A stretch of 64,000 nt of DNA, taken from assembly GCF_947623445.1 (NCBI RefSeq), contig NC_135241.1:312501-376500 (forward strand). Reading direction: 5' to 3'. The position numbers and the translations under genes are program-made. The notes under the pieces are model-generated. The model was given only the letters and a program-made list of their open reading frames with translations, had not been told where the DNA came from and did no database searches. This document shows positions 49,601-62,085 of this stretch, in pieces. Source of the stretch: Clavelina lepadiformis (Eukaryota; Chordata; Ascidiacea; Aplousobranchia; Clavelinidae). Every line of letters starts with the position of its first letter. The first letter of the stretch is position 1.

Positions 49601-52600
49601 GACACCACGAACTTGGGTTCTTGTTTTCAAAGATATTTGCTCCTGAGCGAGCGAGCAACCGAGATCAACGGCAGCAACAGCGACTCGAGCGCGGCTTAAA
49701 TGTTCCAAATTCGAATAATTTGACAAGATGAGCAGGTCGCGTGACCAAAGCTCGCTCCAAGATCAAATTTCCTTCGATGTCTGCTTCAACCTTCTCAGTC
49801 GCTTCATGGCTCGCCTGGCAGCCCCTGTTCGTCGTCATGATGAGATTACTTGCTGATGGTCGCCAGTATTTTAGGAAACTTTCCAGTCGAGCGAGAAAAC
49901 AACAAAGCCAGGTTGAAAGTGGTTCCGCGTCACTTGGAACAAAATCATTCGCTTTGGAGCGGTTGTAATTAAATCAACGTAAAGCGAACAACTTCTAAAG
50001 CAGTTTTGTGAATGAATGTTGCTGCTATGTTTGCATAAAAACTTAACTTGTCAAAGTTCCAATTCCACGTTCTACTGCGACCAACACAGTAACTAGATGA
50101 TAAATTAGCGTGGTCATGAAAATAAGCGTGACGTGTAATAGAAGTTGACTCAAGAGGGCAAACTAGTTTCCACGGTCGCCAAAAGACGAGCAAAGAGCCG
50201 ACTGATCTCGAACTGGTCCGTCTCAAGGCGCAGACGACGCCGGTTATGTCTGGCTCGATCTCGACTTGATGAGATTTGTTCGGCCATTATCGCATCAGTG
50301 TTAACAACGCGATGATGGACGATGAGCATTGAACGACAAAATGGGATCAACTTTGATGGAACTTCGATGACGACACCTGATATGACGTCACGCACTTCGT
50401 AGGGAGCGTCAAGAGTATGACGGGGTGACCTCCTTGACATGAACAGGAGGAGGAACAAACATAATCGAGTGTCGTGCCAGGCCTTAAGCTCTCAGATTCA
50501 AGGTCAACGATGAAGCGCGGAAGGAATGGCCGCGGGTCAGCGCCACGTTGCAACCTGACACTTCAGCAAAGGTGGCGTGGCTGTTAAACAGCAAGCGAGG
50601 CATCCCGCCACAGAACAACCAGCACATAATCACTGATCCAGATCCAATGCATTCGCAGTGGTTCAGGGTGCAGCGCTGCACGAAGCAAACCAGAACAACT
50701 GGATATCAGCGAAACGTGACGTAAGATGACGTCTTGCGTACGTCACACCTGACCCAACCCAGCGAGTCTCCGAAAATGCAGCAAAGGATATCTGTGACGC
50801 AATAATATAGCTTGACAGGTGAAACCGAGGACAGTGGCTGAGATTAAGACGAGCGCATTGTGCGGGAGAAATTCTCCAACCGCACAACCGACAACAAACA
50901 TGAGCTTAATCAAGTCCAAGTCATGAAAAATAAAAATTAAATAAATGTTCAACGTCACGCCACCCACGCGCAATAGAGGGCGTTAGTTGTTTGATCAATC
51001 ATGAAGACAGATCAAAGTTTCCATTCATAAATTTCCTAAAAGACTTCCGTCGAAATGAAAACTTCATGAGTTGGTTTATGAAATAGCTGGGCTTTCAAAA
51101 AATCGCACTAGCAGTTATGACGTCGTCATCAATGTTCCGTCATAAACAAGTCCAAAGCAAAATATCGAGGAGAGATAAGTACGCCGAGATATAGTGCTAA
51201 TAGTAAATGCATCGCTTAACTTTATGACGTCACACATGGAAGACAAAACCAGCAGGTCCGTGCTATTTAACCGACCGGTCGCTTCAATTATGACGTAAAG
51301 TCATGAGTTGTGAAGTTTGACTTGAAGCAGTAAATTCCACGTCACAACACCTGGTAACCTTTGAACGCTGACAGTAAGGTCACGACCCCCTTGAATAAGG
51401 TCAAGAGTATGTGTGACGTAACAATGGCGGTTGCCGTGATGTTCATTCAAGACAAAACAACCAGCGGTGCATGGAATGCAGGATCGCCGCAAGAAGCTTG
51501 TCAATGTGAATCAAGTTTGCGATGATGGACTTGAACTTGTTTTTTGGAATTGTTCATTTTACTTCGAACAACGAGACATCGATCCATTGTCGCGGTGCGA
51601 AGTAGCTTCGGGCGCCTTAACTCGAAATATAAGATGTCTTTGGACTTTCCACGCTCAGAGAACACTGGGCAGTTGGTGTTTGTGTTCACTTGTCATTGTT
51701 GAGTTGAGCAACATGACCGCACACAAGTGATGGAACGAGTTGACGCCGGAACACAGCGGTCAATGGAAAGACTAACTTGCATGCGGTCTGTTTTACTGGA
51801 AGCGCGAAAAATCGACGCAGCCGCTTGTTTATTGATAACTTCTCGTAGCCCTTCCCCGGGGCGGTGCTGCAAAGATCGCTGTCTCCTATCATCGCTCTAA
51901 TTTTATCGCGTATTTCGCTTTTTATCGCCTAAATGCCGAAAAGACTCGACAGTGGTGAGTTTATATTCGGTCCGACACTGAAGTTTATTTTGAAAGTTAA
52001 TATCGTCGCGTTTTGATCTCGTCGATGTGAAGTGAGCGCAGGAAAAAGTTTCATGAAATTTAAAGCAAAAACACGGCACCGCCTGAAACATCTCAATGAA
52101 CCGATCATCGAGCGTTTTCTCACTTCTGCCATATTCAAAGCTGCAAAGCGATTGGGACAATGCGACCATTGTTCTACGCGGAAGGGAACAATTACCTGCT
52201 CGTTACGGTTATTCGATGGATATTCTTAAGTAGATCAAATTTATGAACATAATTGGGCTGCTTAGTACCAACAAGTATCAGAAGCAATAGATAAATAGCA
52301 CATTGTGATATCAATGTTGGTTATTATGAGGCAATAATCAACCAATAAGCGAAGCCAATAATTAACTAGAAGATTGGATTGTGAAGAGAAGTTAAAATTG
52401 CGATGCACCGTATATAGCACACGGTCATGTATCTTAATCGACGTCATAAACATTAACTGAATTTCTCAGAGATGCTATAATTTGAGCTCAGATCAATAAT
52501 CGCGCGACATTTCCTGCAAAATCTTTTCTCAAATGACGTAATAATCACATTCCTAAGAACAATCAAAAGTGACGTCTAATCTTTAAAACTTTGATTCAAA

Positions 52601-53953
52601 ACCAGTTAACTCCTCCGGGTGGTTGATTCCTTCGAGTTTAAATTAAGCCAATCAAGTGGCAGATAGGAGAAATGATGAGATCTGATTGGTAGAACAAAAT
52701 AAAACCCCTGGAGGGAGAGAACCGATGAAGAATCATGACGCGGAAGATGAAATAATGAGAAGTGACTCTTAAATGTTACACAAATGAAGCGGATCGTGAG
52801 AAGAGGAACGACGCGACGCGCGATTGCCCTCTCTTCTCTCCCCCCCATGCACAGTAGGCAATTCCCGATCATTTAAATCTTTATTGAAAAATAACGAAAT
52901 TATATTGGAAATGCTAAAAAATTCTTCACTTCGATCATAATAATGCAATCTCAAACAGCGATCTTGTACTGATTTAATGGAACTAATTCATCACCAATTT
53001 GTAGATGACCTAGAGATTACACAGAGATCAAATTCAAAATATCTTTGAATGAAAAGATGTTTTACGTAAAATTCTTGCAGGAAAGTTTAATCGCCTTCAT
53101 GCCAGGTTGCAATGAAATACGAATCATGTCCATTTCAAGCAAACTTGGGCAGAAGCGAGACTCGAAAACTAATCGTTAAATTTGGAGGATTTTCTCCCGA
53201 ACAAAACAATCCCGGATATGACCAAACAATCGCATTAAAATAAAAACAACAAAACTAAAGCTTGTAAGAATTATTATTGACGTGGTGATAAAAATGAACA
53301 CCCATCACAATAACAACCAATCAAAAGGTGACACGTAACAACAAACGACCACGCGAAAGCGCGATTTGTTGAAATAATTCTACAAAGATAAGAGATTGAC
53401 TCGAATTAATGAAGCGTTGAAAGCGAAATCAAACAAACTCTGTTTTAAGAAAAATTTCAACATGAGTTGTCGTTGGTGTATATCTTGCCCACCTGTCTGT
53501 AACCCGCCTATTTCTAACACTTCTACTTGCGTGAGCTCTGAAATCTGCACTGAACTCGAACAAGTTGTTTCCTTTGACGTAATAACATCAATCTATTTTG
53601 TCATAAACACTTAAAGCAGAGTTTATTTGGTAGACAGAGGGACGAAGGGTTCATTGTAACCCTCATAATCCTTGATTACGCCTCAAAGTAGGGATAATAT
53701 CATAATATGGGAGGTTGGCGTCAAATGAAGTGACATCACTACGATGTATTTAAACAAACACATATTGTTGGAAACCTGGCAAGCAATCTACCTACATTAT
53801 GACGTATATATGACGGTACAAACCTTCCAACTTATAAACGTTGATTGGTTCTTTATCTTTCGGGATTCTTCCCATGGATGACTGGATCAGACAGAAGATG
53901 ATATTCACAACGATCAGTGCAGTGGAGACGCGCATTGTATCAAAATTCATCAT
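40645..53953 (-). CDS. Transmembrane semaphorin, class 6-like (20 exons, 1283 aa)
   Basis: Axon-guidance type receptor/ligand. Exons: 53824-53953, 49238-49361, 47881-47947, 47281-47460, 47073-47172, 46263-46406, 44875-44966, 44576-44799, 44320-44472, 44062-44214, 43742-43951, 43591-43698, 43353-43525, 43017-43273, 42778-42878, 42530-42689, 42350-42457, 41661-42258, 40893-41488 and 40645-40818; all junctions are in phase. Exon 1 is a signal peptide. The sema domain (about 45-540) shows YIYARDNIFVLDL, VMTWKSDDASIQLCQKKG, CQNFIKIF, SFSPTCRYY, TLSCPFDP, GDNLYTAT, FTEISVEDKSE, RIGQVCKNDGGG, FKARLNCSLPG and SIPASAICAFSLPDIE. The PSI domain has SCIKSRDPYCGWDGKNC. One membrane span (about 665-688, WIVLLLVAFVVGVVIGVGL) precedes a proline-, serine- and histidine-rich tail of almost 600 residues. 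No Ig or thrombospondin repeats, as in class 6. Plexin would be the expected partner. Confidence 0.95.
49362..53823 (-). other. Semaphorin intron 1 (4.5 kb), no gene inside recognised
   Basis: This is by far the largest intron in the window; most others are about 60-400 bp. None of its open frames on either strand carries a recognisable domain. First introns of developmental genes often hold enhancers, which is inference here. Confidence 0.5.
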
Positions 53954-56900
53954 GCTTTAAGTTGAACTCGTGTGAAAATAAGGTTTAGTCCTCCATCGGT
54001 GGATCACTTGTCGCAATTCGACGTCAGGTGTTTCGCGTGCACGTGATTAGAAGATAAATCAGCTTTAATCGAAGTTGTACTCGTACTTATAAGATTTCTA
54101 TGAGGACTGCGCTCAAGAGATGGTGACGGCGGTGAAGATGGAAGACACAAAGTTTCCTTCAACAAGTTCCGTAAAAAGCGAATCTTATGACAGGTCCAAT
54201 TATCCTGAAATAGAAAAAATGTTTTGGGTGAGACCTTCCATGTTTATGACCTCATAATACAATTACTAATGTCCAGCTGTTGTAACAAGCACATAAAATC
54301 TGTCAATCATGATAATGAGCTGGTTTCAACCTTAATCGCCTCACTGTCAATTTCGCTTAAATATCGGCTCATTGTGATGAAAAAACTGCTATTTCTTAAA
54401 CCCTTTATTCGTTAACAATAACCGTTTAATTAATGAAGCAAGCCTTGAAATTTTCAAGTCTAAAAAGTTTCTGATCTTATCTCAAGCACTCCAGGCGTTT
54501 CTTATGATGTCATAAAGCTTCTTGTTTTCTTCTCTTAACATCAGAAACTGACTATGACGAATATTCACGCCCCAGTGAACACTGCGGTGGTTTAACGCAA
54601 CATTCTCCTGCTAAGTTGAGGAGAAGATTTGGACAGAAACACAGAACAGCCATTAGCTGAGTTTAAAACACAGGTTCAGTGGCTTAGAGCCTTAAAATGT
54701 GGTTTAACATTTCTCCAAAACTTCACCCTCAAACCTTACAAGAGTCAACACGTTAAAGTCTTACGTCAAAATAGCCATTGTTGGATCATACACAAGTTAT
54801 TATTTAACCAGCCGACAAGAAGTGCTGTGGTGTTAGAACCAAAGGCGTTTCAACAAGAGCGAATATAATACGACGAGTAGGCCTAGATTTGTCCAAAACA
54901 ACTTTTATTCGGCCTCTTAACGAGGTGGGCAAATAAAATTAATGTTAACATCGGCGACATTGATAGCGGTGGTTTGTAATCGTGTCAGCTTAAGTTATAA
55001 CATGAGCAACGCAATTATGGAAACTATCCACGCGAAACCGCACAAACTTCCATGCACTCGTTACTAATCACCGAAAAATTCATATATGATGACGCAACAA
55101 TGCGGTTGCTTGTGACGCGTAAAAACAGTCAAGGTTCATAGAAAGACAACTTCTCCTCACAAATTGAACCTGCTGCCACATGCCCAGCTTTATGCTTAAA
55201 TTATGCCCAGATTTCATTTAAATTTGTTTGAAGATCGTGAATTGGACGACAAGTGTCATTGTCAGGCTGATTTATGACGTAATAAACAAAGACAGTTAAA
55301 ACCGTTCCTCGGTGTAATTATCTTTCAACGAATCAACAAAACCTTCAGAGTAAAATTCAATCCGACAAACACATGACCACTGCTGCACACCTGTTCTTAT
55401 CTTCAACTTGGAACAACTGGACCACAACTATCGACTTGGAATCGCTACAAGTAATATGATATCTGTGGTTGGATCCAACACAACACAACCGCCTATCATA
55501 TATCTTTGTTTCAGTGCTTTCTGGATATGAGTTAAGCCCATGAGAGCTAGGATCATATTCAGAGGATACTTCAACGATCCAGTCATGAAATAAGACAAAC
55601 AGCAGAAACCACTCGACGTGAGCCAAACTTTACTGAGCTTTGACAATTCGTAAATTCTACTTTTTTTAATTTTAAAAATTTAACTTCGCGGCTTATTCTC
55701 GGCAGAAACACAAAATGCCATAATTTAGCAAACCTGCCGCTGAATTGGCCGTTTTTGACCCAGATAAAACCATCACAAATTGCAAACATGCATCCCGCGC
55801 AAATTAATGGCTTTGAAAACCAAGAATTAGGTCATTGTAACGTCATAAAGCCTATTGTGCGCGTAATGAAGTGCATGAATAAAACGAACACACCATGCTC
55901 GTAATACGAATCCTACACAAGCCACACAAGAATTTCAAAGCGGCTCGTTGATTAATTTGAATTGAAAGATATACGTTAGTCCCATCGTATAGAATATAGA
56001 TAACTGGACTCCACTGACTGGGAACACGACCTACAATGAGCGTTTAATCGAGTTAGGAATCGTTTGCAATAAAACAAGCGCTTCCACAATTATTCTCAGT
56101 CCGACATCGGTTACTATTAAACAGGCGATGAAAGACGAACCAACTACGTCACAATTCATAAAAGGTGAGTTGTTTGTGGTGGGGGCGGCGGAGCGTGACC
56201 CACGGTCGCGTGCGATAATATGATGTTTATTGTCAAAGTCATTAAAATCACAAAGCGTCCGCAAATCGAACTGCACGCTTCAATGACGTCAAATTAGACT
56301 GTTGAGGGGTTGGAGCAGAAGAAAGATCGCGACACTTTGAGCGCGATAAGTGGGTTTCCTCCCCACCCCCCCACAATAAACCGCTCCCTTATTACGTCTA
56401 AAACGAGGGGAACACAACAGCCAATTAGGAGCAGAAATACAACGATGTTCATCACGTTCACGGCCTCAACATGCTCCTTAGATCTTTGAAAAGTCAAGAA
56501 GCGATTTTCCGCCGCCAATGACGCGAGACCAGGAACTATAAACATCAAAATATCCAAAACACAATTTCTCGGTACGCCTATGACTGGATGGCAAGTGATG
56601 GCCATAACAAGCCACTTAAGTCATTGACAAGGATACATCGCGGAATAAGGAAATCCCTGGAGATGTTCATGGGAGGGTCGTCTCTGGCTTATTTGGCAAT
56701 CGGCTTCGCGCAATAGAGCCGTCGGCAAATATTATCCCCCCTCAGATTTGTTTGAGCTGGGTCATCCTGTGACCATAGGTCGTGTACATAATGACCAATC
56801 AGGCTATGACTAGCCATCACGTGATCGCATCAGCCGTATAACCGGAAAGTAGTAATGGACAATTCACTTTAATCGAGTCCATTATTTCATCACACTGTAC

Positions 56901-59900
56901 TCAGTGAAGGTAATAAACCGTAACGAAGATAGTGACGTCACCAAAGGGCGCCAGAAGGAAACCCCTGTGTGACGTCATAAACAACATTGTTAATCCATAA
57001 AGCTAGTTAAAAGAACAATATGCGAGCGGTAGAAGAATATTGCATCTATGAAGGTTATAAGGCCCCAGGCTATGAAAGTCACCATGAATCACTGCTACGT
57101 AACAATTACCATTGTTCGGTCGTTCTTACGTGTATATAGTGCACTTACGTTAAATATCTTTTTGTTTTATTGACCGGTGACTACAACTATAGCCCCATAA
57201 AATAATTACACCAATGTCTGTTCTACGTCATAAAACAAACGAAAATAGAAGACACTTTCCGCGTTTAAAATAATGTGGTGGTAAAATGTGAGAAAGCGAT
57301 TTCCGCGATGTAACAAAATTCAATCGCGCACCTACGCGTCAATTTAAAGTGAAAACACAGTTTATAGGCTGTCAAGCTCATTCTGAGAGCTGCACAAGCC
57401 ATAAATTCTTTAAATAAACTTTAAATAGTTTCAAGGCAACTCATGCAAGTATGGCTGGTGGCGCGGTGTGTTCTTTCAAGGTAACTTTACACCAAATCTT
57501 TTGTGTAGTTTAACCACCGAGATCGACATGAATAGAAGGCGGTGCGTGTTAAGTAAACAGCAATCCACTATATGGCGCTTCTTATGGTCGGTCAGCTCAT
57601 TACGACTGTAAAACTTCCCTCTCTGGATGGGCACGTCACCATAAACAAGACTGACTTGAGTCAAAGCAACTTTGCTGAGGTTTGGCTTCGGCGCCTCAAC
57701 CAACTCCCCTGGCTGTCTACAGTTTGCTGACTGCTCTTGTAGCAACTGCAAATAGTGCGCTACGTAGTGATACAAATAGTGCTGCATATGCGACCTTACA
57801 GTGCAATTTGCTATGAATGGAAACCACGGTCTACTCTAACATCGAGGAACTCTTTCTATATTTAAACTCGCAGCTTACAGAACCGGTCAATGATAAGCGG
57901 ACTAATCGGACGGACGTAAGAAAAATTCCGACGAGAAAAAATGATCCATATCTTATCTAGATTCCGTGAAACTTCGGAGCCAATTTGCCACAAAATTACA
58001 GGCGATGAAAGTCGATAATTATCGTGAGAAGGTGCTCATTATAAACCATCGCGTTATCATAACTACCACACGCAGCCTTTCGCGCTTGGACTTTATCAAC
58101 GGGCTTCAAGTGCAAGCTGTATGAGCGATAACAAGTGATTCTGTTCGTACAAAACCACTTGAAGTCGAACAATGATAGTAGGGCCGTATATAGCCTGCCA
58201 GACAGATAGTCGTTGGACGTAGCGCGCGATCGTATTTCTCTTCTGCAATAAATCACGTCACAATCTTAGAAGTTTGCAGCAGTGAAGCAGCTTAAACTCA
58301 AACTTATGCTGTAAATCGACGGCAAATATCTGCTCACTGCTGTGCGCTCAGGGAAAACTTTTTTCAAAGTAATCTGTTTTGAAAAGTGCTGGTTGGCCCA
58401 ACTGGATGCCACGGTCGCGCATCGCTGCAAAAAACTAGAACGCTTTTCTGTCAAAGTCTTCTCTTGTCGTTCTGGCTGAACAGTCAGCAGCGAAACCGCG
58501 ACGAGAAACAATGAAAGAGAGAAGAAGTTTCGCGCCCAAACAGCGTTTTTCTCGCCGCGACGAAGATTTTAAGAAAATAAGAAACTGGGTTGTACGATTT
58601 CGCTCTAAACCGTCGAATGCATTCAAACTTTCTTGTAAAAACATCAAAAAGCATAACCAGAGACAGGTTCAACTTTTATTGTTGAAATTCTACCTAAAGT
58701 CTTGATGAGTTCTTCAAGAATAGATCAATTTGAAATTCTCTTTCCCGGATAAAGTCCAACAACCTGGTGGTTACAATTTCAAGTAATCTTATCAGAAAAC
58801 GCGATCTCAATCGCTGTTGTCAGCAAACTGCTCAGTCATCCGAGCGGAACCTTTCTCCTTTCAAATCGCGAATGAGTTAAACAAATTCAAACAGGTACAT
58901 CAATGATGCTTTTTATTGGCGTTATTTGAGTTTACAGCGATCACCTCAAACATCTCCCATCAGCAACTAGGCTGCATCCAACACAAGTGGGAGGATTGAA
59001 AGCAAAAGATTCGCAAAAAGCGAGCGACAAAATTTCGAGACTTATCTGCGGTTTCTCGAACAAGACGGCCTCAGCGCAACAGGTCTTGCAAGATATTGGT
59101 CGAGTTTGCTCAATTTACTTGCGACCGCGGAAACATCCGACGATAAAATCAGCGACTTGTGTACTTTAGCTGGCTCACTGGTGACCCCAGACCATAGCAG
59201 CTTGCATGGGGTCTAAACAAACACTGGCAGCCAGAAAGCTTGTTTTGAAGCCACGAGTTACACTAAATCGGGCGCACCGGCTCATTCGCTACAATCGCGG
59301 TGCTGATAAGGCGATTTGGAACAGTTGACTCATAATACGACAACTTAAACACAGAGTCTAAACGGTTTTAGACGCACGTTGGCATCCATCCACTTACCTG
59401 ACCATAAAATTTAATTTAATTACCACAAAATAATGCTCACGTTAGCATGCTAATAAGTATGCTAATACTCATTACAATAAAACTGAACTTATAGTCGCGT
59501 AAAATTATGTCCGTCGTGTTGTTGCGGCCTCATTAACCTGCCTGAGAAGTGGTCGCGTGCGTAAAACTGCACACACGTGTACTAGGGGTAATTTTACGAA
59601 CGTTTTCATAAGTTTCTACGCGTTCAAAACCACAAATTTTGACATCTTCGGCCAACATCATGTTTATTTGCCTTCATAGAAGCGCGCAAGCACAAACAAG
59701 GAATTGGAAGCGTTGATCTGATGAAAACATTAAGTTATCGGAAGATTTAATCTCGCACAAGTTGTCGAGAATCGAATTCGATGAAAGATCGATCAGACAA
59801 TACATGATTATGATGTTTCGATTGGGGATTTTCCCGTCTATGACGAATAAGTCGTAGTAGCTGGTCTGAGGCGATCTGACAATCGAAGGCTTGCCCCCTG

Positions 59901-60183
59901 TCGCGGTTCACTTACAACATGGGTCTTGGTTGATGTAACAGAGACCCCGGCTATGACGGGGCAAGAGCTCATGTCACGGGGCGCAGTCAAGCGTGAAATG
60001 AAGACAATCAGGGGTAATTAAGCGAGAAGGGGGAGGGGCTGTACGTTTGGGTCCAATTCACAGCAAAAGATGGAAACAGGGTCGTGACTTGGATAATTTA
60101 TCGCGAATTTATTTTGTCTGTCGCTGAGATATTCCTGATGTCGAAGAAATCATTACAAGGCAGACAGATGGATGCTTACATAC
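53954..60183. other. 6.2-kb interval upstream of the semaphorin, no convincing gene
   Basis: The longest frames are 56294-56605 (minus, 103 aa, hydrophobic centre IVVFLLLIGCCVPLVLDVI) and 57476-57787 (minus, 103 aa). Neither has a known domain, and no in-phase partner exons were found. One possible last exon of the gene at 60184-61172 lies at 59674-59837 (minus; it starts KIPNRNIIIM after its acceptor and runs 53 codons to a stop). It fits in phase but is otherwise unsupported. Confidence 0.4.
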
Positions 60184-61172
60184 CTATAATGCTTATACAC
60201 ACGCCCACCATATAGTTGATATACTGGAACCAAAATGTGTAAATATAAGCAGATGAGTAGGTTATCATCTGAATCGGGTCTGAATCTATTAAATTATTGT
60301 CTAAACTGTAAGCTGTAAAGCATTATTTCAATAACATATTTGTCGTCATTCACCTCATTACAATCCATGCCCGAATGTTTGAGCTCTGTCGCCACCTGAC
60401 GGATGTGCTCGGTCTCTGAACGATGACGTAATTGAATGATGGCGCCGATGCTTGATGCTGGCACAAATCTGCTTGAACAATTCTTATAAATTAATTTTTA
60501 TAATTTAATTGTCCAATCGTGCATTGATAATGCAAGAATACAGTAAATTTAGGCTCACAGAAATACTTTAATGACGTGTATTTTTCATCAAAACCACAGT
60601 TTTTCCCATAAATGAGCAAACACACCTCACATTGTTGTCTATGCAGGAGGCTAGGTTTCTAACTGAACAGCAAATCCATGACGTCAACATTCTGCTTTGT
60701 GAGTCTTCTATCCCATCAATATTCACGTCATAATGGCATCTTTACCACGACACTTACAGCTGTGGTGGTGAATGTTCATATCCCAGGCTGTTCTGAATCT
60801 TTTGCTGGTATGACGTTGGTTTCCATCCGGCGCTCATCCACTGCTGAATACGTTCAGCTGGATTTGCTTCAAAATCAAAAATCTTCTTCGTCCACTTGTC
60901 ATTGCTTCAAATTTCCTCCACTCGAGCCACGCGGTCAAGTTCGACTTACATCTGACTTCGATTATGACGTAAACGAACATATTGCAACGCCACCGTACAC
61001 TACTGTGCAGCCCTGGTGCCAGCATTTCATGAAAATCTTCAACGCGAGTTGAATCTGAAATCTGCTAAACTTTGAAACAATGACAGGAAATAAATCCACC
61101 AACTCATCGTCCGTCTGGTTCGTGCTTTGCAGCAATCTGCACCTGCACATGATGCGTTCACTTTATCAGCCG
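60184..61172 (-). CDS. Unrecognised gene, five in-phase internal exons
   Basis: Exons read on the minus strand: 61143-61172, 60950-61054, 60758-60866, 60354-60468 and 60184-60223. Junction phases are 1, 1, 2 and 0 and all agree, with good donors (AGAT|GTAAGT, GCT|GTAAGT, GAG|GTGAAT, ATAG|GTATGT). That agreement is the main evidence. The translation has segments such as VEDFHEMLAPGLHSSVRWR, NPAERIQQWMSAGWKPTSY, IGAIIQLRHRSETEHIRQVA and TELKHSGMDCNEYINYMVG. I recognise no family. Start and end are not established. It may be the continuation of the gene to its right (62086-64000), which is on the same strand, or a separate gene. No catalytic motif is visible; the helix-rich, charged composition suggests an intracellular protein. 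Confidence 0.5.
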
Positions 61173-61448
61173 CTGGAAACATGAACGAGTCAAAACTTAA
61201 GCTACTGTAGCAGGGTCGCGAGAACTTGAACATAAATTAATAAGAATTGTTCATTAGAATCCCGCCCAAAACACCTGGTTCAACCAACCTCACTGCGTCT
61301 GCTGACATGGCTGTACACTTGCCAGCGTTTGCATCATTCATGAAGTGACGTCATAATTCGACGCACGCGAAACGACAGGCCTAGACCTGTCCGAAGCACT
61401 CATGCGATTGATGACGTAAGACCGGGATATTTCGGTAGCTTTCATTCT

Positions 61449-61651
61449 TTATTTTGGTCCTGGCTTGATCATCGATGAAATAACTGGAACCAGAAGTTTG
61501 TTCAGACCAGCCGTATTCGACCCTAATGCGCGATTATTGAAAATTCTACCGATTATTCTACAACCATGAGGTGATTCCCCGAACATCACCAAGAAGGAAC
61601 AACACAACCAGCCAAGCAGGGAATTTCCCTTGAACAAGGTCAAGGTCGCCT
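61449..61651 (-). other. Possible exon with a RasGAP-like TLFxGNSL motif
   Basis: Behind an acceptor (AAATGCCAG) at 61652, the minus strand reads EATLTLFKGNSLLGWLCCSF in phase 1. RasGAP domains begin with TLFRGNSLATK, so the first nine residues resemble one. The rest does not clearly continue the domain, and no arginine-finger or FLR motif was found nearby. A donor near 61555 (ATCG|GTAGAA) would join in phase to the exon at 61172. It is listed as a possibility only. Confidence 0.25.
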
Positions 61652-62085
61652 CTGGCATTTGCATATTTCACTGTCTCCGTCTATTCAAGAGATTGTTGAC
61701 CAGCATATATTTTGCAAACAGAAATTCTAAAGCAAAATCTTTCCATCATAACAGAAAGAGCTCGGTGAGCGGAAATTTATTGACTAGCGAAGAAAAGTGA
61801 CAGAACACGCAAGAAACGAAGGCAGTGACGTCACAAATATTTTAAGCAAAACGTGGAAGCGACGAAGCAGCGGCATAGGTGAGAGGTGCGGATGATATTT
61901 TATGGCGGCCGCGTCAAAATAAACCGTCCACGCAAAACAGAGTTGACGTTGGGGAACAAAACGTGAGATGATTTCCACAATAAACACAAACAAGACGGAG
62001 GTGGACGAACAACTACAGACAAGAACAAAAACGACAGAAGAACGAAATAGGACCAAGAACGAAATTGTTGATGAAATTATGCGAG

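Noticed and set aside
56294-56605. Minus-strand 103-aa frame with a hydrophobic centre
   Set aside because: No family recognised, no signal or splice partner found; one hydrophobic run alone is weak evidence.
57476-57787. Minus-strand 103-aa frame
   Set aside because: No domain, no adjacent in-phase exons and composition like surrounding non-coding DNA.
60678-61052. Plus-strand 124-aa frame
   Set aside because: It overlaps minus-strand exons whose splice phases agree; those explain the open frame better.
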